64,000 bases of DNA from Methylophaga thalassica. GTDB taxonomy: Bacteria > Pseudomonadota > Gammaproteobacteria > Nitrosococcales > Methylophagaceae. Positions 1 to 9,640 of this stretch are shown here, piece after piece. The stretch is from positions 124,001 to 188,000 of the forward strand of contig NZ_BSND01000003.1 of NCBI RefSeq assembly GCF_030159795.1, read 5' to 3'. Position 1 is the first letter of the stretch, and each line of letters starts with the position of its first letter. Under the pieces are notes generated by a model. It was not told where the DNA came from. It worked only from the letters and a program-made list of their open reading frames with translations, and made no database searches. Made by a program: the position numbers and the translations under genes.

Positions 1-1
1 T

Positions 2-394
2 GCTAAACCTAAATCCCGCTATGCGATTACCGGACTTTATTTTTATGATAATCAGGTTGTTGATATCGCTGAAAATCTCAAACCGTCAGCGCGTGGAGAA
101 TACGAAATAACGGATGTCAATCAGCGCTATCTTGATATGGGCAAATTGCATGTAGAGGTGATGGGCAGGGGAATGGCCTGGCTGGATACTGGTACACATG
201 ATTCGCTACTTGAAGCCTCCCAATTTATTCAAACCATAGAAAAACGCCAAGGTCTGAAAGTGATGTGTCCGGAAGAAATTGCATATCGTCAAGGCTATAT
301 TGATGCTGATCAGTTATTGGCATTAGCAAAACCACTGATAAAAAGTGGTTATGGCGATTATCTAATGAACTTAATTCACGAAAAGATTTATTAA
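2..394 (+). CDS. rmlA: Glucose-1-phosphate thymidylyltransferase, C-terminal part
   Basis: The 5' end is cut off by the window edge; 130 codons remain in frame from base 2. RmlA joins dTTP and glucose-1-phosphate to dTDP-glucose, the first step of dTDP-L-rhamnose synthesis. The remaining part carries family-typical stretches: [13 protein letters not shown] near the start, [28 protein letters not shown], and the tail [22 protein letters not shown]. The TAA stop directly abuts the ATG of rmlC, so the genes are co-transcribed. rmlB is not visible and probably lies upstream. The family assignment is firm; the missing N-terminal half cannot be judged. Confidence 0.95.
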   Translation, partial: AKPKSRYAITGLYFYDNQVVDIAENLKPSARGEYEITDVNQRYLDMGKLHVEVMGRGMAWLDTGTHDSLLEASQFIQTIEKRQGLKVMCPEEIAYRQGYIDADQLLALAKPLIKSGYGDYLMNLIHEKIY

Positions 395-943
395 ATGCAA
401 GTCATAGAAACGACACTGCCTGATGTAAAAATCCTTAAACCCAGAGTATTTGGCGATGAGCGCGGTTTTTTCATGGAAAGCTTCAATAAAAAACAATTTG
501 AAGCGCTCACTGGCGTAGACACCGAATTTGTTCAGGATAATCACTCACGCTCTTCACAAAATGTATTACGTGGACTGCATTACCAGATTAAACATGCACA
601 AGGTAAATTAGTCCGTGTGATCGCCGGCGAGGTCTATGACGTTGCTGTCGATCTACGGCAGTCATCATCGACATTTGGTCAGTGGGTAGGCGTGCATCTA
701 AAGGCGGAAAACCATGATATGCTGTGGGTGCCTCCAGGCTTTGCTCATGGCTTTTTTGTGTTAAGTGAATCTGCTGATTTCTTGTATAAAACGACAGATT
801 ATTATGCGCCTGAGCATGAACGCTGTTTGTTATGGAATGATCCTGCTTTGGATATTGATTGGCCTTTATTAGACAAGTTGCCTTCTCTATCGGCAAAAGA
901 TCAGCAGGGATTACATTTTAACGAAGCGGAATTTTACGATTAA
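395..943 (+). CDS. rmlC: dTDP-4-dehydrorhamnose 3,5-epimerase
   Basis: This 182-residue cupin epimerase converts dTDP-4-keto-6-deoxy-glucose to its L-rhamno form, the third rhamnose step. Visible landmarks are DERGFFMESF (residues 21-30), the RGLHYQ motif with the expected catalytic base His62, VAVDLR, and PGFAHGF. Length is normal for the family. The ATG sits immediately after the rmlA stop, and the stop overlaps the rmlD start by one base, indicating tight translational coupling in an rmlACD operon. It probably supplies rhamnose to the polysaccharide built by the downstream locus. Confidence 0.97.
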   Translation: MQVIETTLPDVKILKPRVFGDERGFFMESFNKKQFEALTGVDTEFVQDNHSRSSQNVLRGLHYQIKHAQGKLVRVIAGEVYDVAVDLRQSSSTFGQWVGVHLKAENHDMLWVPPGFAHGFFVLSESADFLYKTTDYYAPEHERCLLWNDPALDIDWPLLDKLPSLSAKDQQGLHFNEAEFYD

Positions 944-1821
944 TGCGGATTTTAATAACCGGAAAACGGGGTCAGGTCGGGCACGAGTTAACAAAAAGTC
1001 TTTCGTGTCTTGGCGATATTATTGCCACAGATAGTCAAACACTCGATTTAAGCAAGACAGAAGAGTTAGCTGAAAAAGTAGAAATATTGGCACCTGACCT
1101 AATCGTCAATGCGGCAGCCTATACAGCTGTTGATAAAGCTGAGACTGAACAAGAACTGGCATATAAGGTCAATGCTCTTGCCCCACAGATATTAGCTGAA
1201 GTCGCCAAAAATCGTGATATCCCGCTTATTCATTACTCAACCGATTATGTATTTAATGGCAGTGGTGATAAAGCCTGGACCGAAGATGCGGAAACTCAGC
1301 CACTCAATGTGTATGGCAGAACAAAGTTGGCAGGTGAATTGGCTATTAGTAATGCCTCAGATAAATATCTGATCTTCAGAACCAGTTGGGTCTATGGTGC
1401 AAGAGGGGCTAACTTCCTCAATACGATGAAAAGGTTAGCGATTGATAAGGTGCAGTTATCTATTGTTCACGACCAGGTCGGTACACCAACATGGGCTCGT
1501 CACATCGCTGATGTAACGGCGCAAGTCATCTCGCAAAGTCACCAACAAACAGACTTCTGGCAGAGCCATAGCGGTGTATACCATCTATCTGGTGCCGGTC
1601 GTGCCAGTTGGTTTGATTTTGCCCAGCAAATATTTAATTTAATGGCTGCACAAGGACACTCAGTGCCGAAGCTTCATCCTATCACTACGCGTGATTATCC
1701 AACGCCGGCAAATCGTCCAGCTAATTCTTTACTCGATAATACAAAGTTAAAACAACATTTTGACCTTGCTTTGCCAGACTGGCAAACCACACTGGAGTGG
1801 GTAATGAGCGGAAAAGAGTGA
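943..1821 (+). CDS. rmlD: dTDP-4-dehydrorhamnose reductase
   Basis: This 292-residue extended short-chain dehydrogenase makes dTDP-L-rhamnose with NAD(P)H, the last rhamnose step. The nucleotide-binding loop ITGKRGQVG is at residues 5-13, NAAAYTAVDKAE follows at 56-67, STDYVFNG at 99-106, and the catalytic pair Tyr124/Lys128 lies in YGRTKLAGE. The ATG overlaps the rmlC stop by one base. About 50 bases without clear structure separate it from the following dehydratase gene, so transcription may continue into the rest of the locus. Confidence 0.97.
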   Translation: MRILITGKRGQVGHELTKSLSCLGDIIATDSQTLDLSKTEELAEKVEILAPDLIVNAAAYTAVDKAETEQELAYKVNALAPQILAEVAKNRDIPLIHYSTDYVFNGSGDKAWTEDAETQPLNVYGRTKLAGELAISNASDKYLIFRTSWVYGARGANFLNTMKRLAIDKVQLSIVHDQVGTPTWARHIADVTAQVISQSHQQTDFWQSHSGVYHLSGAGRASWFDFAQQIFNLMAAQGHSVPKLHPITTRDYPTPANRPANSLLDNTKLKQHFDLALPDWQTTLEWVMSGKE

Positions 1822-1874
1822 TAATCTTCTGTCTTCTTGAAGTGTATTAGCCAAAACTTGCTGAGTGTATTACG

Positions 1875-3815
1875 TTGACATACCCATCAATTGTAAAAAA
1901 AATGGGCCTATGGTTTTTGAACAGACCTCGGCCAATAAAAAGAACGATCAGTGTCATACTGGATTTTTTAGCCATCCCATTCTCATTATGGTTAGCTTTT
2001 TCTTTACGCTTAGGTGAGTTTTATATTCCGCCGAACCAGCAGTTGTGGATCTTTGTTCTTGCACCCGTTCTCGCCATCCCTATTTTTATAAAGTCAGGTT
2101 TATATCGGGCGATTATTCGTTACATCGGTATGGATGCTATCTGGACAATTGCCAGAGCGGTTTTTTTATATAGTCTAATTTTTTCTGTCATTGTTCTAAC
2201 ATTCAACGATTTGGCAGGTTTAGTGCCCAGAACGGTTTATGCTATTCAAGCAATCATTCTGATGCTGTTTGTGGGGGGGAGCCGCATGATAGCGAGATGG
2301 TTGATAGTGAAAAGCGATCATCATCTTTGGAAAGAGGTCAATGCTGTTCGTTATATTCCACCTGTCTTAATTTATGGGGCTGGGCGAGCTGGTACACAAG
2401 CCGCGGCACTGATGAAATTGAGTAATCAGATGCGTCCCGTAGCGTTTATTGACGACAACGTAACATTGTGGCGACAACAAATTAATGGCATGACGGTTTA
2501 TGGTGTTGACCAGCTTGCCAAGCTTATTGAACGTTTCAAGGTCAGAGACATTTTACTGGCAATGCCATCGGCGGGTCGTCGTCGCAGAAGTGAGATATTA
2601 AAACTGTTGGAGCATTATCCTGTCCACGTCAGAACATTACCTGATTTGATGGATATTGCAGAAGGACGCCTGGAAGTTTCTGATATTCAGGAAGTGGATA
2701 TCGCTGATTTATTAGGTCGTGAACCTGTAGCACCGATTAATAATTTGTTAAGCAAAAATATCACGGATAAAGCGGTGATGGTGACCGGTGCTGGTGGTTC
2801 TATTGGTTCAGAACTTTGTCGGCAAATTATCCATTTATCGCCATCCTGTCTGGTTCTCTATGAAGCGAGCGAAATTAATCTTTATCAAATTGAGCGTGAA
2901 CTGGCGTCATTAGCTTTAGATATTCCTGTTTACTCTATGCTGGGAACAGTGCTTAATCAGCAGCGTGTTGAGATGGTATGTCGGCGTTTTGGCGTGAATA
3001 CGATTTATCATGCAGCGGCCTATAAGCATGTGCCAATTGTCGAGAGAAATACCAATGAAGGTATCCGTAATAATGTGTTTGGCACACTGCATTGCGCGCA
3101 GGCTGCGATTGATGCCGAGGTGGAAACTTTTGTACTTATCTCAACCGATAAGGCTGTTCGTCCAACCAATACCATGGGGGCAACAAAGCGCTTTGCAGAG
3201 TTAGTGCTTCAGGCCTTTGCCGAATCAAAAACGTTGTATAACAAAACGCGCTTTACCATGGTCAGGTTTGGTAATGTCTTAGGGTCATCGGGATCTGTGG
3301 TGCCATTATTCAGAGACCAGATTGCCAAAGGCGGACCGGTAACGGTGACTGACCCTGAGATCATCCGTTATTTTATGACAATTCCTGAAGCTGCAGCCTT
3401 GGTTATTCAGGCTGGCGCCATGGGCAAAGGTGGTGATGTCTTTGTGCTCGATATGGGCGAACCGGTCAAGATTGTTGATTTAGCCAGACGTATGATCCAT
3501 TTAAGTGGGTTCACCATACGTGACAACGATAACCCAAATGGTGATATTGAAATTGACTATACTGGTCTAAGACCCGGTGAAAAGCTTTATGAAGAATTGC
3601 TCATCGGTGATAATGTCTCAGCAACTGAACATGAGAAAATAATGCGGGCAGAAGAATGTGTGATTGAGTGGCCAGCTTTGGTAAAAATCATTCGAGAACT
3701 GGAACTCGCTAATAAACATGATGACTGTCAAAAAGCACGAGCTATATTGTTAGACACGATTGATGGATTTATTCCTCAATGTGAGTTAAGTGACTGGCTG
3801 GGGAACGATAACTAG
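1875..3815 (+). CDS. WbpM/CapD-type membrane UDP-GlcNAc 4,6-dehydratase
   Basis: A 646-residue member of the long FlaA1/WbpM/CapD family, which turns UDP-GlcNAc into UDP-4-keto-6-deoxy-GlcNAc for QuiNAc/FucNAc-type sugars. Several transmembrane segments lie at about residues 24-140. A first nucleotide-binding-like fold has YGAGRAG near 168, and the catalytic SDR domain starts with VTGAGGSIGSE at 303-313. STDK (423-426) is followed by M434 and K438 in MGATKR, the Ser-Met-Lys arrangement of this family instead of the usual Tyr. The start is uncertain: TTG at 1875 has no good ribosome-binding site, and ATG at 1902 is an alternative that keeps the membrane region. It probably works with the reductase at 19762 and the transferase at 20707. 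Confidence 0.92.
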   Translation: MTYPSIVKKMGLWFLNRPRPIKRTISVILDFLAIPFSLWLAFSLRLGEFYIPPNQQLWIFVLAPVLAIPIFIKSGLYRAIIRYIGMDAIWTIARAVFLYSLIFSVIVLTFNDLAGLVPRTVYAIQAIILMLFVGGSRMIARWLIVKSDHHLWKEVNAVRYIPPVLIYGAGRAGTQAAALMKLSNQMRPVAFIDDNVTLWRQQINGMTVYGVDQLAKLIERFKVRDILLAMPSAGRRRRSEILKLLEHYPVHVRTLPDLMDIAEGRLEVSDIQEVDIADLLGREPVAPINNLLSKNITDKAVMVTGAGGSIGSELCRQIIHLSPSCLVLYEASEINLYQIERELASLALDIPVYSMLGTVLNQQRVEMVCRRFGVNTIYHAAAYKHVPIVERNTNEGIRNNVFGTLHCAQAAIDAEVETFVLISTDKAVRPTNTMGATKRFAELVLQAFAESKTLYNKTRFTMVRFGNVLGSSGSVVPLFRDQIAKGGPVTVTDPEIIRYFMTIPEAAALVIQAGAMGKGGDVFVLDMGEPVKIVDLARRMIHLSGFTIRDNDNPNGDIEIDYTGLRPGEKLYEELLIGDNVSATEHEKIMRAEECVIEWPALVKIIRELELANKHDDCQKARAILLDTIDGFIPQCELSDWLGNDN

Positions 3816-3831
3816 AAGTGCATTCTTTATA

Positions 3832-3858
3832 TTGCCAGAGTCTCAGTTAAACTATATT
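3832..3858 (+). promoter_or_regulatory. Possible sigma-70 promoter for glmS
   Basis: TTGCCA (3832-3837) and TATATT (3853-3858) are separated by 15 bases, shorter than the optimal 17. They lie just upstream of the glmS ribosome-binding site AAGAGGA (3872-3878). The spacing makes this a weak candidate only. Confidence 0.3.
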
Positions 3859-3887
3859 GGTGCTGTATTTCAAGAGGATTTAATTAA

Positions 3888-5753
3888 GTGTGTGGAATAG
3901 TCGGCGGAATCGCTGAAAGGAATGTTAGCCCTATCTTGATGGAAGGGTTAAGAAGACTGGAATATCGCGGTTATGATTCGTCTGGAATGGCGCTGCTTGA
4001 TGATGTCAACGCACTGCATCGTGTTCGATCTCTGGGGAAAATACAACAACTTCAGGATAAAGTTGATCAATTAAATGCCCCGTTTACTGGTCGAATCGGT
4101 ATTGCTCACACGCGTTGGGCGACACACGGAATACCTTCTGAAAATAATGCTCATCCACACATCTGTAACAATCAAGTGGCGGTCGTACATAATGGTATTA
4201 TTGAGAATTACCAATCACTAAAACAAAAACAACTTACCCAAGGCTATCGCTTTACTTCTGAAACCGATACTGAAGTCGTTGCCCATGAAATTCATGCTGA
4301 ACTGCAACAGGATAATGATCTTTTACAGGCGGTTTTGCGTTCTCTAAAAGTCTTTGATGGGGCATACGCTCTAGGCGTAATGGATAAGTCTCATCCTGAT
4401 ATGTTAGTGGCTGCAAGAAAGGGAAGTCCATTAGTTATAGGTATTGGAATTGGTGAACACTTCATTGCCTCTGATGTTTCGGCTTTACTGCCTGTTACAC
4501 AAAATTTTATTTTTCTAGAAGACGGTGATGTTGCCAAGTTAACCCGGGACAAGGTCGAAATTTATAGTGCGGCAACAGGTGAATTAGTTGAGCGCCCTGT
4601 TAAACAGTCAAGCCTGAATATTACGTCTGTTGAGTTGGGTGAGCATCGCCATTACATGCATAAAGAGATCTTTGAACAGCCCCAAGCTGTGATTGACACG
4701 TTAGAAGGCCGTATCACACAGGATCAGGTTTTGGTATCGAGTTTTGGCCCCAAAGCTGAGCAAATCTTTAAAACGGTTGAGCAAATTCACATCATCGCTT
4801 GTGGAACAAGCTATCACGCAGGTATGGTCACCAAATATTGGATGGAAGATATTATCGGTCTGCCATGTCAGGTTGAAGTGGCGAGTGAGTTCCGTTATCG
4901 CAACCCGGTGATTTTGGATAACACCTTGTTTGTCATGATAAGTCAATCAGGTGAAACCGCTGATACATTGGCTGCACTGCATCAAATTAATCACTATAGA
5001 AAAGTCCATGATTTAGATGGCATTACTTCCTTAAGTATTTGTAATGTAGCGGAGAGCAGTCTGACACGTGATGCTGACATGACTTATCTGACGCATGCCG
5101 GGCCTGAAATCGGCGTGGCGTCAACCAAATCATTTACTACTCAGCTTGTTGTGCTGGCTTTACTGCTCACCAGCTTAGGTAAAGTCCAAAAAAGATTAAG
5201 TAAAGAACGTGAGTCCATGATCGCAGGTGGTCTGCAGAAATTACCTAATTTGATTCGTATGGCGCTGGAGCACGAAGAAGAGATTCGTGATATCTCCCAG
5301 TTATTCGCTGATAAACAACATGCTCTATTCTTAGGGCGTGGCACGATGTTTCCGATTGCTTTAGAAGGGGCTTTAAAGTTAAAAGAAATCAGTTATATTC
5401 ATGCAGAGGCGTATCCCGCAGGTGAGCTCAAACATGGGCCTTTAGCTTTAATCGATGAAACCATGCCTGTTATTGCTATAGCGCCCCTTGATGATTTACT
5501 GGAAAAGTTAAAGTCGAATTTACAAGAAGTCAAAGCTCGTGGTGGACAGATGATTGTGTTCGAAGATGAGCGCAGTGATATCAGTTCGGAAACCAGTTTC
5601 AAAGTCGTGAAAGCCACGACCAATGTCGGTCGTATTACCGCACCAATCACATACAATATCTTATTACAGTTACTGTGTTACCACGTTGCCTTAATAAAAG
5701 GCACTGATGTGGATCAACCGAGAAATTTAGCGAAATCCGTTACAGTTGAGTGA
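3888..5753 (+). CDS. glmS: Glucosamine-6-phosphate synthase (isomerizing)
   Basis: GlmS makes glucosamine-6-phosphate from fructose-6-phosphate and glutamine, the entry to UDP-GlcNAc. The GTG start is fixed by the next codon, Cys2, the N-terminal nucleophile of the glutaminase domain (CGIVGG), and by AAGAGGA nine bases upstream. Later come HTRWATHG, the sugar-isomerase domains with CGTSYHAG and [17 protein letters not shown], the [11 protein letters not shown] motif and the usual C-terminus [13 protein letters not shown]. At 621 residues it is slightly longer than the common 609. It sits inside the polysaccharide locus rather than next to glmU, possibly to raise hexosamine supply. Confidence 0.98.
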   Translation: MCGIVGGIAERNVSPILMEGLRRLEYRGYDSSGMALLDDVNALHRVRSLGKIQQLQDKVDQLNAPFTGRIGIAHTRWATHGIPSENNAHPHICNNQVAVVHNGIIENYQSLKQKQLTQGYRFTSETDTEVVAHEIHAELQQDNDLLQAVLRSLKVFDGAYALGVMDKSHPDMLVAARKGSPLVIGIGIGEHFIASDVSALLPVTQNFIFLEDGDVAKLTRDKVEIYSAATGELVERPVKQSSLNITSVELGEHRHYMHKEIFEQPQAVIDTLEGRITQDQVLVSSFGPKAEQIFKTVEQIHIIACGTSYHAGMVTKYWMEDIIGLPCQVEVASEFRYRNPVILDNTLFVMISQSGETADTLAALHQINHYRKVHDLDGITSLSICNVAESSLTRDADMTYLTHAGPEIGVASTKSFTTQLVVLALLLTSLGKVQKRLSKERESMIAGGLQKLPNLIRMALEHEEEIRDISQLFADKQHALFLGRGTMFPIALEGALKLKEISYIHAEAYPAGELKHGPLALIDETMPVIAIAPLDDLLEKLKSNLQEVKARGGQMIVFEDERSDISSETSFKVVKATTNVGRITAPITYNILLQLLCYHVALIKGTDVDQPRNLAKSVTVE

Positions 5754-5757
5754 AAAT

Positions 5758-6927
5758 ATGAAAATAGCAATCGCAGGGACAGGGTATGTTGGCCTTTCAC
5801 TGGCCGTCTTATTAGCTCAAAAGCATCAAGTCGTGGCTCTAGATATTATTGAGGAGAAGGTAAACCTGCTCAATAACAAAAAATCGCCAATCGTTGATGC
5901 TGAAATTGAAGATTTTTTACAAAATAAAACACTAGATTTTCGGGCAACACTGGATAAAGCGGATGCTTATAACAGTGCCGATTATGTCGTTATTGCCACA
6001 CCAACCGACTATGACCCAGATACCAACTATTTCAATACAAAGTCTGTAGAAGCGGTTATTCAGGATGTGAAAAGCATCAACCCTGATGCTGTGATGATCA
6101 TTAAATCTACAGTGCCAGTTGGATATACTGCTGAAATTAAACAGCGTTTAGGTGTTGATAATATTTTCTTCTCACCAGAATTTCTAAGAGAAGGTAAAGC
6201 GCTATACGATAATTTATATCCTTCACGGATTGTGGTGGGAGAGAAAAGTGAGCGTGCAGAAAAGTTTGCACAGCTATTAGTTGAAGGTTCATTGAAACCG
6301 GATGTGACTGTTCTCGTTACAGATAGTACCGAAGCAGAAGCCATTAAATTATTTTCGAACACCTATCTTGCTATGCGCGTAGCTTACTTTAATGAGCTTG
6401 ATAGCTATGCTGAAGCGCATGGTTTAGATTCACGTCAGATTATTGAAGGTGTAGGTTTAGATCCGCGTATTGGTAGTCACTACAATAACCCGTCATTTGG
6501 TTATGGTGGTTACTGTTTACCTAAAGATACTAAACAATTATTAGCTAATTACGAAAATGTCCCGAATAACATCATTAAAGCTATTGTTGAGGCCAATACA
6601 ACGAGAAAAGACTTCATCGCAAATTCGATTATCAACAGAAATCCCAAAGTTGTTGGTATATACCGTTTAGTCATGAAATCTGGCTCAGATAATTTTAGAG
6701 CTTCAGCTATACAAGGTGTCATGAAACGTATTAAAGCCAAAGGTATCGAGGTTATCGTTTATGAGCCTGTACTTGAGGATGCTGAGTTTTTCAGATCAAA
6801 AGTCGTGAATGATCTCAACCAGTTTAAATCTCAGGCGGATGTAATTTTAGCTAACCGAGTCACTGAAGATATCATTGATGTGAAAGATAAAATTTATACC
6901 CGAGATTTATTTGGCGGTGATGCATAG
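5758..6927 (+). CDS. ugd: UDP-glucose 6-dehydrogenase
   Basis: Oxidises UDP-glucose to UDP-glucuronate with two NAD+. The protein starts with a Rossmann loop GTGYVG (7-12), has [34 protein letters not shown], and the catalytic Cys253 in [14 protein letters not shown]. The 389 residues and overall wording match the short enterobacterial Ugd type closely (from memory of E. coli Ugd). I chose ATG 5758, four bases after the glmS stop; an in-frame TTG at 5746 overlapping glmS would add four residues. UDP-glucuronate could be a building block of the polysaccharide made here. Confidence 0.97.
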   Translation: MKIAIAGTGYVGLSLAVLLAQKHQVVALDIIEEKVNLLNNKKSPIVDAEIEDFLQNKTLDFRATLDKADAYNSADYVVIATPTDYDPDTNYFNTKSVEAVIQDVKSINPDAVMIIKSTVPVGYTAEIKQRLGVDNIFFSPEFLREGKALYDNLYPSRIVVGEKSERAEKFAQLLVEGSLKPDVTVLVTDSTEAEAIKLFSNTYLAMRVAYFNELDSYAEAHGLDSRQIIEGVGLDPRIGSHYNNPSFGYGGYCLPKDTKQLLANYENVPNNIIKAIVEANTTRKDFIANSIINRNPKVVGIYRLVMKSGSDNFRASAIQGVMKRIKAKGIEVIVYEPVLEDAEFFRSKVVNDLNQFKSQADVILANRVTEDIIDVKDKIYTRDLFGGDA

Positions 6928-7560
6928 AATGAGAAATCGATCACTGAGTTAATTTTTCACTGGCTATAAAATATCTATTGGCATGGATGCCAATACGAAA
7001 TATCTGAGTAGACAGCCAAGGATGGCGGGGAAATTTTATTTCTGGCATCTGTGCCACCTTTTCGTTGTAGTTTTTTTAAAAGCCAGCAAAAAAACATGAG
7101 TAAAACGAGCAATCAGAAAGTAACTGAGCCGTGATGCTGAAAACCAACTATAGATGAGCCCGGTTGGATATAATCTAGAATATCCCCCAGAAACTTTATT
7201 CGCCGACTCCATTGTTCAGTATAATCAATAGAATAGCCTTGTGTGGATCTATCAACTTGAAATCTAAGCAGGTTCAGATACCTTCCTGACATCAGCAATG
7301 ATTTAAGTGCATTCGAGGCTCAAGTTGACATTACTCTGCCAAACTGTACTACTGACGAATTGACGGATGTAAAGACAAAATCCTTATTCGTAACCTGCTT
7401 GCTCGTAATGCTCAGATGTAACCTGCATACTATCCAGCCAAAGTATATCTATCTGACAGAACATGAATAAAATGACTGACTTGCCAGTTATGAAAGAATT
7501 CAGGTCTGCCTGGATCCTGGGTTATAAATACAGTTAAGCACAAAACTTTCTTATTTCATT
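6928..7560. other. Long non-coding gap between ugd and the MarR-type regulator
   Basis: About 630 bases without a convincing gene. It holds the palindrome at 6977-6994, a short T-run near 7072-7078, and two copies of GTAACCTGC (near 7389 and 7418). A 61-codon minus-strand frame (7113-7298) and a plus-strand frame of about 65 codons ending near 7465 are open, but neither resembles a family I know and neither has a good start. The stretch looks like a scar of lost genes at a junction inside the polysaccharide locus; that is inference. Confidence 0.6.
6969..7005. repeat. 18-bp palindrome flanked by 8-bp direct repeats
   Basis: ATTGGCAT (6977-6984), GG, then ATGCCAAT (6987-6994) form a perfect inverted repeat. 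AAATATCT occurs directly on both sides (6969-6976 and 6998-7005). No T-run follows, so a simple intrinsic terminator for ugd is not supported. It could be an mRNA-end hairpin, a protein-binding site or the trace of a small insertion. Confidence 0.6.
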
Positions 7561-7567
7561 TTACAAA

Positions 7568-7613
7568 TTTACATTTCCTTTTTACTGCTATAAAGTGTGT
7601 TCAATTGTTGAAC
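7568..7613 (+). promoter_or_regulatory. Promoter with palindromic operator-like site before the EPS regulator
   Basis: A candidate promoter has TTTACA (7568-7573) and an extended -10 TGCTATAAA (7586-7594) with a 15-base spacer. Immediately downstream, GTTCAATTGTTGAAC (7599-7613) is a perfect inverted repeat with six-base arms, covering the predicted transcription start. That position suits a repressor-type operator, possibly autoregulation by the winged-helix protein encoded next. Promoter and operator assignments are inference from sequence pattern. Confidence 0.45.
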
Positions 7614-7624
7614 GCAGTAATCAG

Positions 7625-7957
7625 ATGATTAGCGACGAATACCGATACAAAATATTAAAACTGATTGAAGCCAATCCGGAAATCAGTCAACGCCAGATCG
7701 CTAAAGCGTTGGGTATTAGCCTGGGCAAAACCAATTATTGCCTGAAAGCATTAATGGAAAAAGGGCTGTTGAAAGTGAAGAACTTTCATAACAGCCAAAA
7801 TAAAATGGCTTACCTGTACAAACTCACTCCCAGTGGCATAGAAGAAAAAGCGAATGTTACCAGCCGGTTTCTTAAAGCAAAAATACGGGAGTATGAAATA
7901 TTGAAAATTGAGATAGAAACTCTTAAAGAAGAGTCTATAAACAGCTTAATAAAATGA
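7625..7957 (+). CDS. MarR-family EPS-associated transcriptional regulator
   Basis: A 110-residue winged-helix protein. The core [20 protein letters not shown], then [34 protein letters not shown] and [13 protein letters not shown] match the small MarR-like family found in exopolysaccharide and O-antigen loci. The C-terminal third is rich in Lys, Glu, Leu and Ile and probably helical. I chose ATG 7625, because the candidate promoter at 7568-7594 would place the upstream GTG (7595) outside the mRNA, and because the family usually begins near this residue. A GTG start would add ten residues. It lies directly upstream of the nonulosonate genes and probably controls them. Confidence 0.85.
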   Translation: MISDEYRYKILKLIEANPEISQRQIAKALGISLGKTNYCLKALMEKGLLKVKNFHNSQNKMAYLYKLTPSGIEEKANVTSRFLKAKIREYEILKIEIETLKEESINSLIK

Positions 7958-7999
7958 GCACAATCACATTACACAATTAATTAAGAATAATAAGAAAAA

Positions 8000-9640
8000 A
8001 TGAATCATCAACCAAATATTTTAGTGGTTATCCCTGCTAGAGGCGGATCAAAAGGAATTCCTCGTAAAAACTTGCGATCACTTGCCGGGCGACCTCTGAT
8101 TTTTTACTCAATCAGAAATGCGTTAGCATCAAGTTTTTTGGTTGATGTTTATGTTTCGAGTGAAGACGAAGAAATTTTATCCATATCAGAAAAATTTGGT
8201 GCGAAAGTTTTAAAGCGTAATGATGAAGACGCACAAGACGTTGTAACGCTTGATCCAGTAATATTCAAAGCATATAAACAAGCTGAAGCTATTGAAAAAA
8301 AGCAATACGATATTATCGTAACGTTGCAGCCCACGTCCCCGTTATTGTCAGCGAAATCACTCGATGAAGCCCTTTCTAAACTAATTAACACTCCTGAGAT
8401 TGATACGATAATTTCCGCGGTTAATGACACGCACTTGACGTGGAAAATTGAGAACAATGCGTATAAACCTAATTATCTCAAAAGAGTTAACAGACAAGAG
8501 CTGAGCCCGTTGTTTAAGGAGACGGGAGGCTTTCTTATCACAAGGGCAAAGAATATTTCTCAGAGTAGCCGTATTGGTGAGCATGTTGATTTATCACTCC
8601 TTTCAGATAAGGAGTCTATTGATATTGATAGTTATGCTGACTGGGGATTATGTGAATATTATCTCAAGAGAAAAAAACTGCTCTTTGTAGTTTCAGGTCA
8701 CATGAAAATTGGCTTAGGCCATGTTTATAACACCTTATTATTAGCCAATGATATTGTCGAACATGAGGTGCTGTTCTTAGTCGACGATGAGTCGCAATTG
8801 GCGTTCGATAAAATTAGCTCCAAGAATTATCCCGTTGTTATGCAGGTTGAGAGTGACATAGTCGAAGACATTAAAAAACTCAATCCAGATGTTGTCATCA
8901 ATGACCGTCTTGATAGCAGTCATGATTATATGAAAGCGCTTAAAGCGTTAGGCATTAAGACAATTAACTTTGAAGACTTAGGTGATGGAGCACAGCTTGC
9001 AGATTTAGTGATTAATGCTATTTATCCGGAACGAGAGATATTACCCAAGCATTTTTTTGGACATAAATATTTCATTTTGCGAGATGAGTTTATTCTGACC
9101 CCAAAACGGAAAGTGTCTGAGTATGTCAAAAAAGTATTACTGACTTTTGGTGGCGTTGACCCGAATAATTACACGTCTAAGGTCATTCAAGCTATTCAGC
9201 CATACTGTCGGAAAATGAATATCGAAATAACGGTTGTTGCCGGATTTGGCTATTCAGACTATGAATCGCTCGAAGCATTTAAAGATATTCAAATCATTAG
9301 AAACACGATGAATATCGCAGAGCTTATGCAAGATGCAGACATTATTTTTACCTCAGCCGGTCGCACTACCTATGAGGTGGCTGCAATGCAAGTTCCGACT
9401 ATTGTCATGGCTCAGAATGAGCGAGAGCTGACACATTTATTCGCGAATGCCGAGCATGGTTTTATAAATCTTGGTTTAGGCACGGAGGTTGGAAATGAAA
9501 AAATTACAGAGGCTTTTTCAAGTTTGGTAGAAAATTATTCCTCACGTCAATATATGAGCAAACTCATGGCGAAAGCAGATCTGACTGCTGGGCGTCAACG
9601 AGTTCTTAAATTAGTCCATCAAATTGTGGAGCATGCATGA
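8000..9640 (+). CDS. Fused nonulosonate cytidylyltransferase / PseG-like nucleotide-sugar hydrolase
   Basis: A 546-residue two-domain protein. Residues 1 to about 222 form a NeuA/PseF-type CMP-sugar synthetase with IPARGGSKGIPRKNL (11-25), LQPTSPL (109-115) and DIDSYADW (208-215). Residues from about 226 form a GT-B-like PseG-type hydrolase with the glycine-histidine loop GLGHV (238-242), LLTFGGVDPNNYTSKV and the C-terminal TSAGRTTYEVAAM. PseG removes UDP from a 2,4-diacetamido-trideoxy hexose, and the synthetase activates the finished nonulosonate with CTP. The fusion puts a step before and a step after NeuB into one chain. The exact sugar (pseudaminic, legionaminic or other) cannot be told. 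Its stop overlaps the next gene. Confidence 0.9.
   Translation: MNHQPNILVVIPARGGSKGIPRKNLRSLAGRPLIFYSIRNALASSFLVDVYVSSEDEEILSISEKFGAKVLKRNDEDAQDVVTLDPVIFKAYKQAEAIEKKQYDIIVTLQPTSPLLSAKSLDEALSKLINTPEIDTIISAVNDTHLTWKIENNAYKPNYLKRVNRQELSPLFKETGGFLITRAKNISQSSRIGEHVDLSLLSDKESIDIDSYADWGLCEYYLKRKKLLFVVSGHMKIGLGHVYNTLLLANDIVEHEVLFLVDDESQLAFDKISSKNYPVVMQVESDIVEDIKKLNPDVVINDRLDSSHDYMKALKALGIKTINFEDLGDGAQLADLVINAIYPEREILPKHFFGHKYFILRDEFILTPKRKVSEYVKKVLLTFGGVDPNNYTSKVIQAIQPYCRKMNIEITVVAGFGYSDYESLEAFKDIQIIRNTMNIAELMQDADIIFTSAGRTTYEVAAMQVPTIVMAQNERELTHLFANAEHGFINLGLGTEVGNEKITEAFSSLVENYSSRQYMSKLMAKADLTAGRQRVLKLVHQIVEHA

Noticed and set aside
588-896. 102-codon minus-strand frame inside rmlC
   Set aside because: It lies wholly within a confident gene on the other strand and has no family features; typical antisense shadow.
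7113-7298. 61-codon minus-strand frame in the ugd-regulator gap
   Set aside because: No family resemblance and no ribosome-binding site; kept only as part of the gap description.
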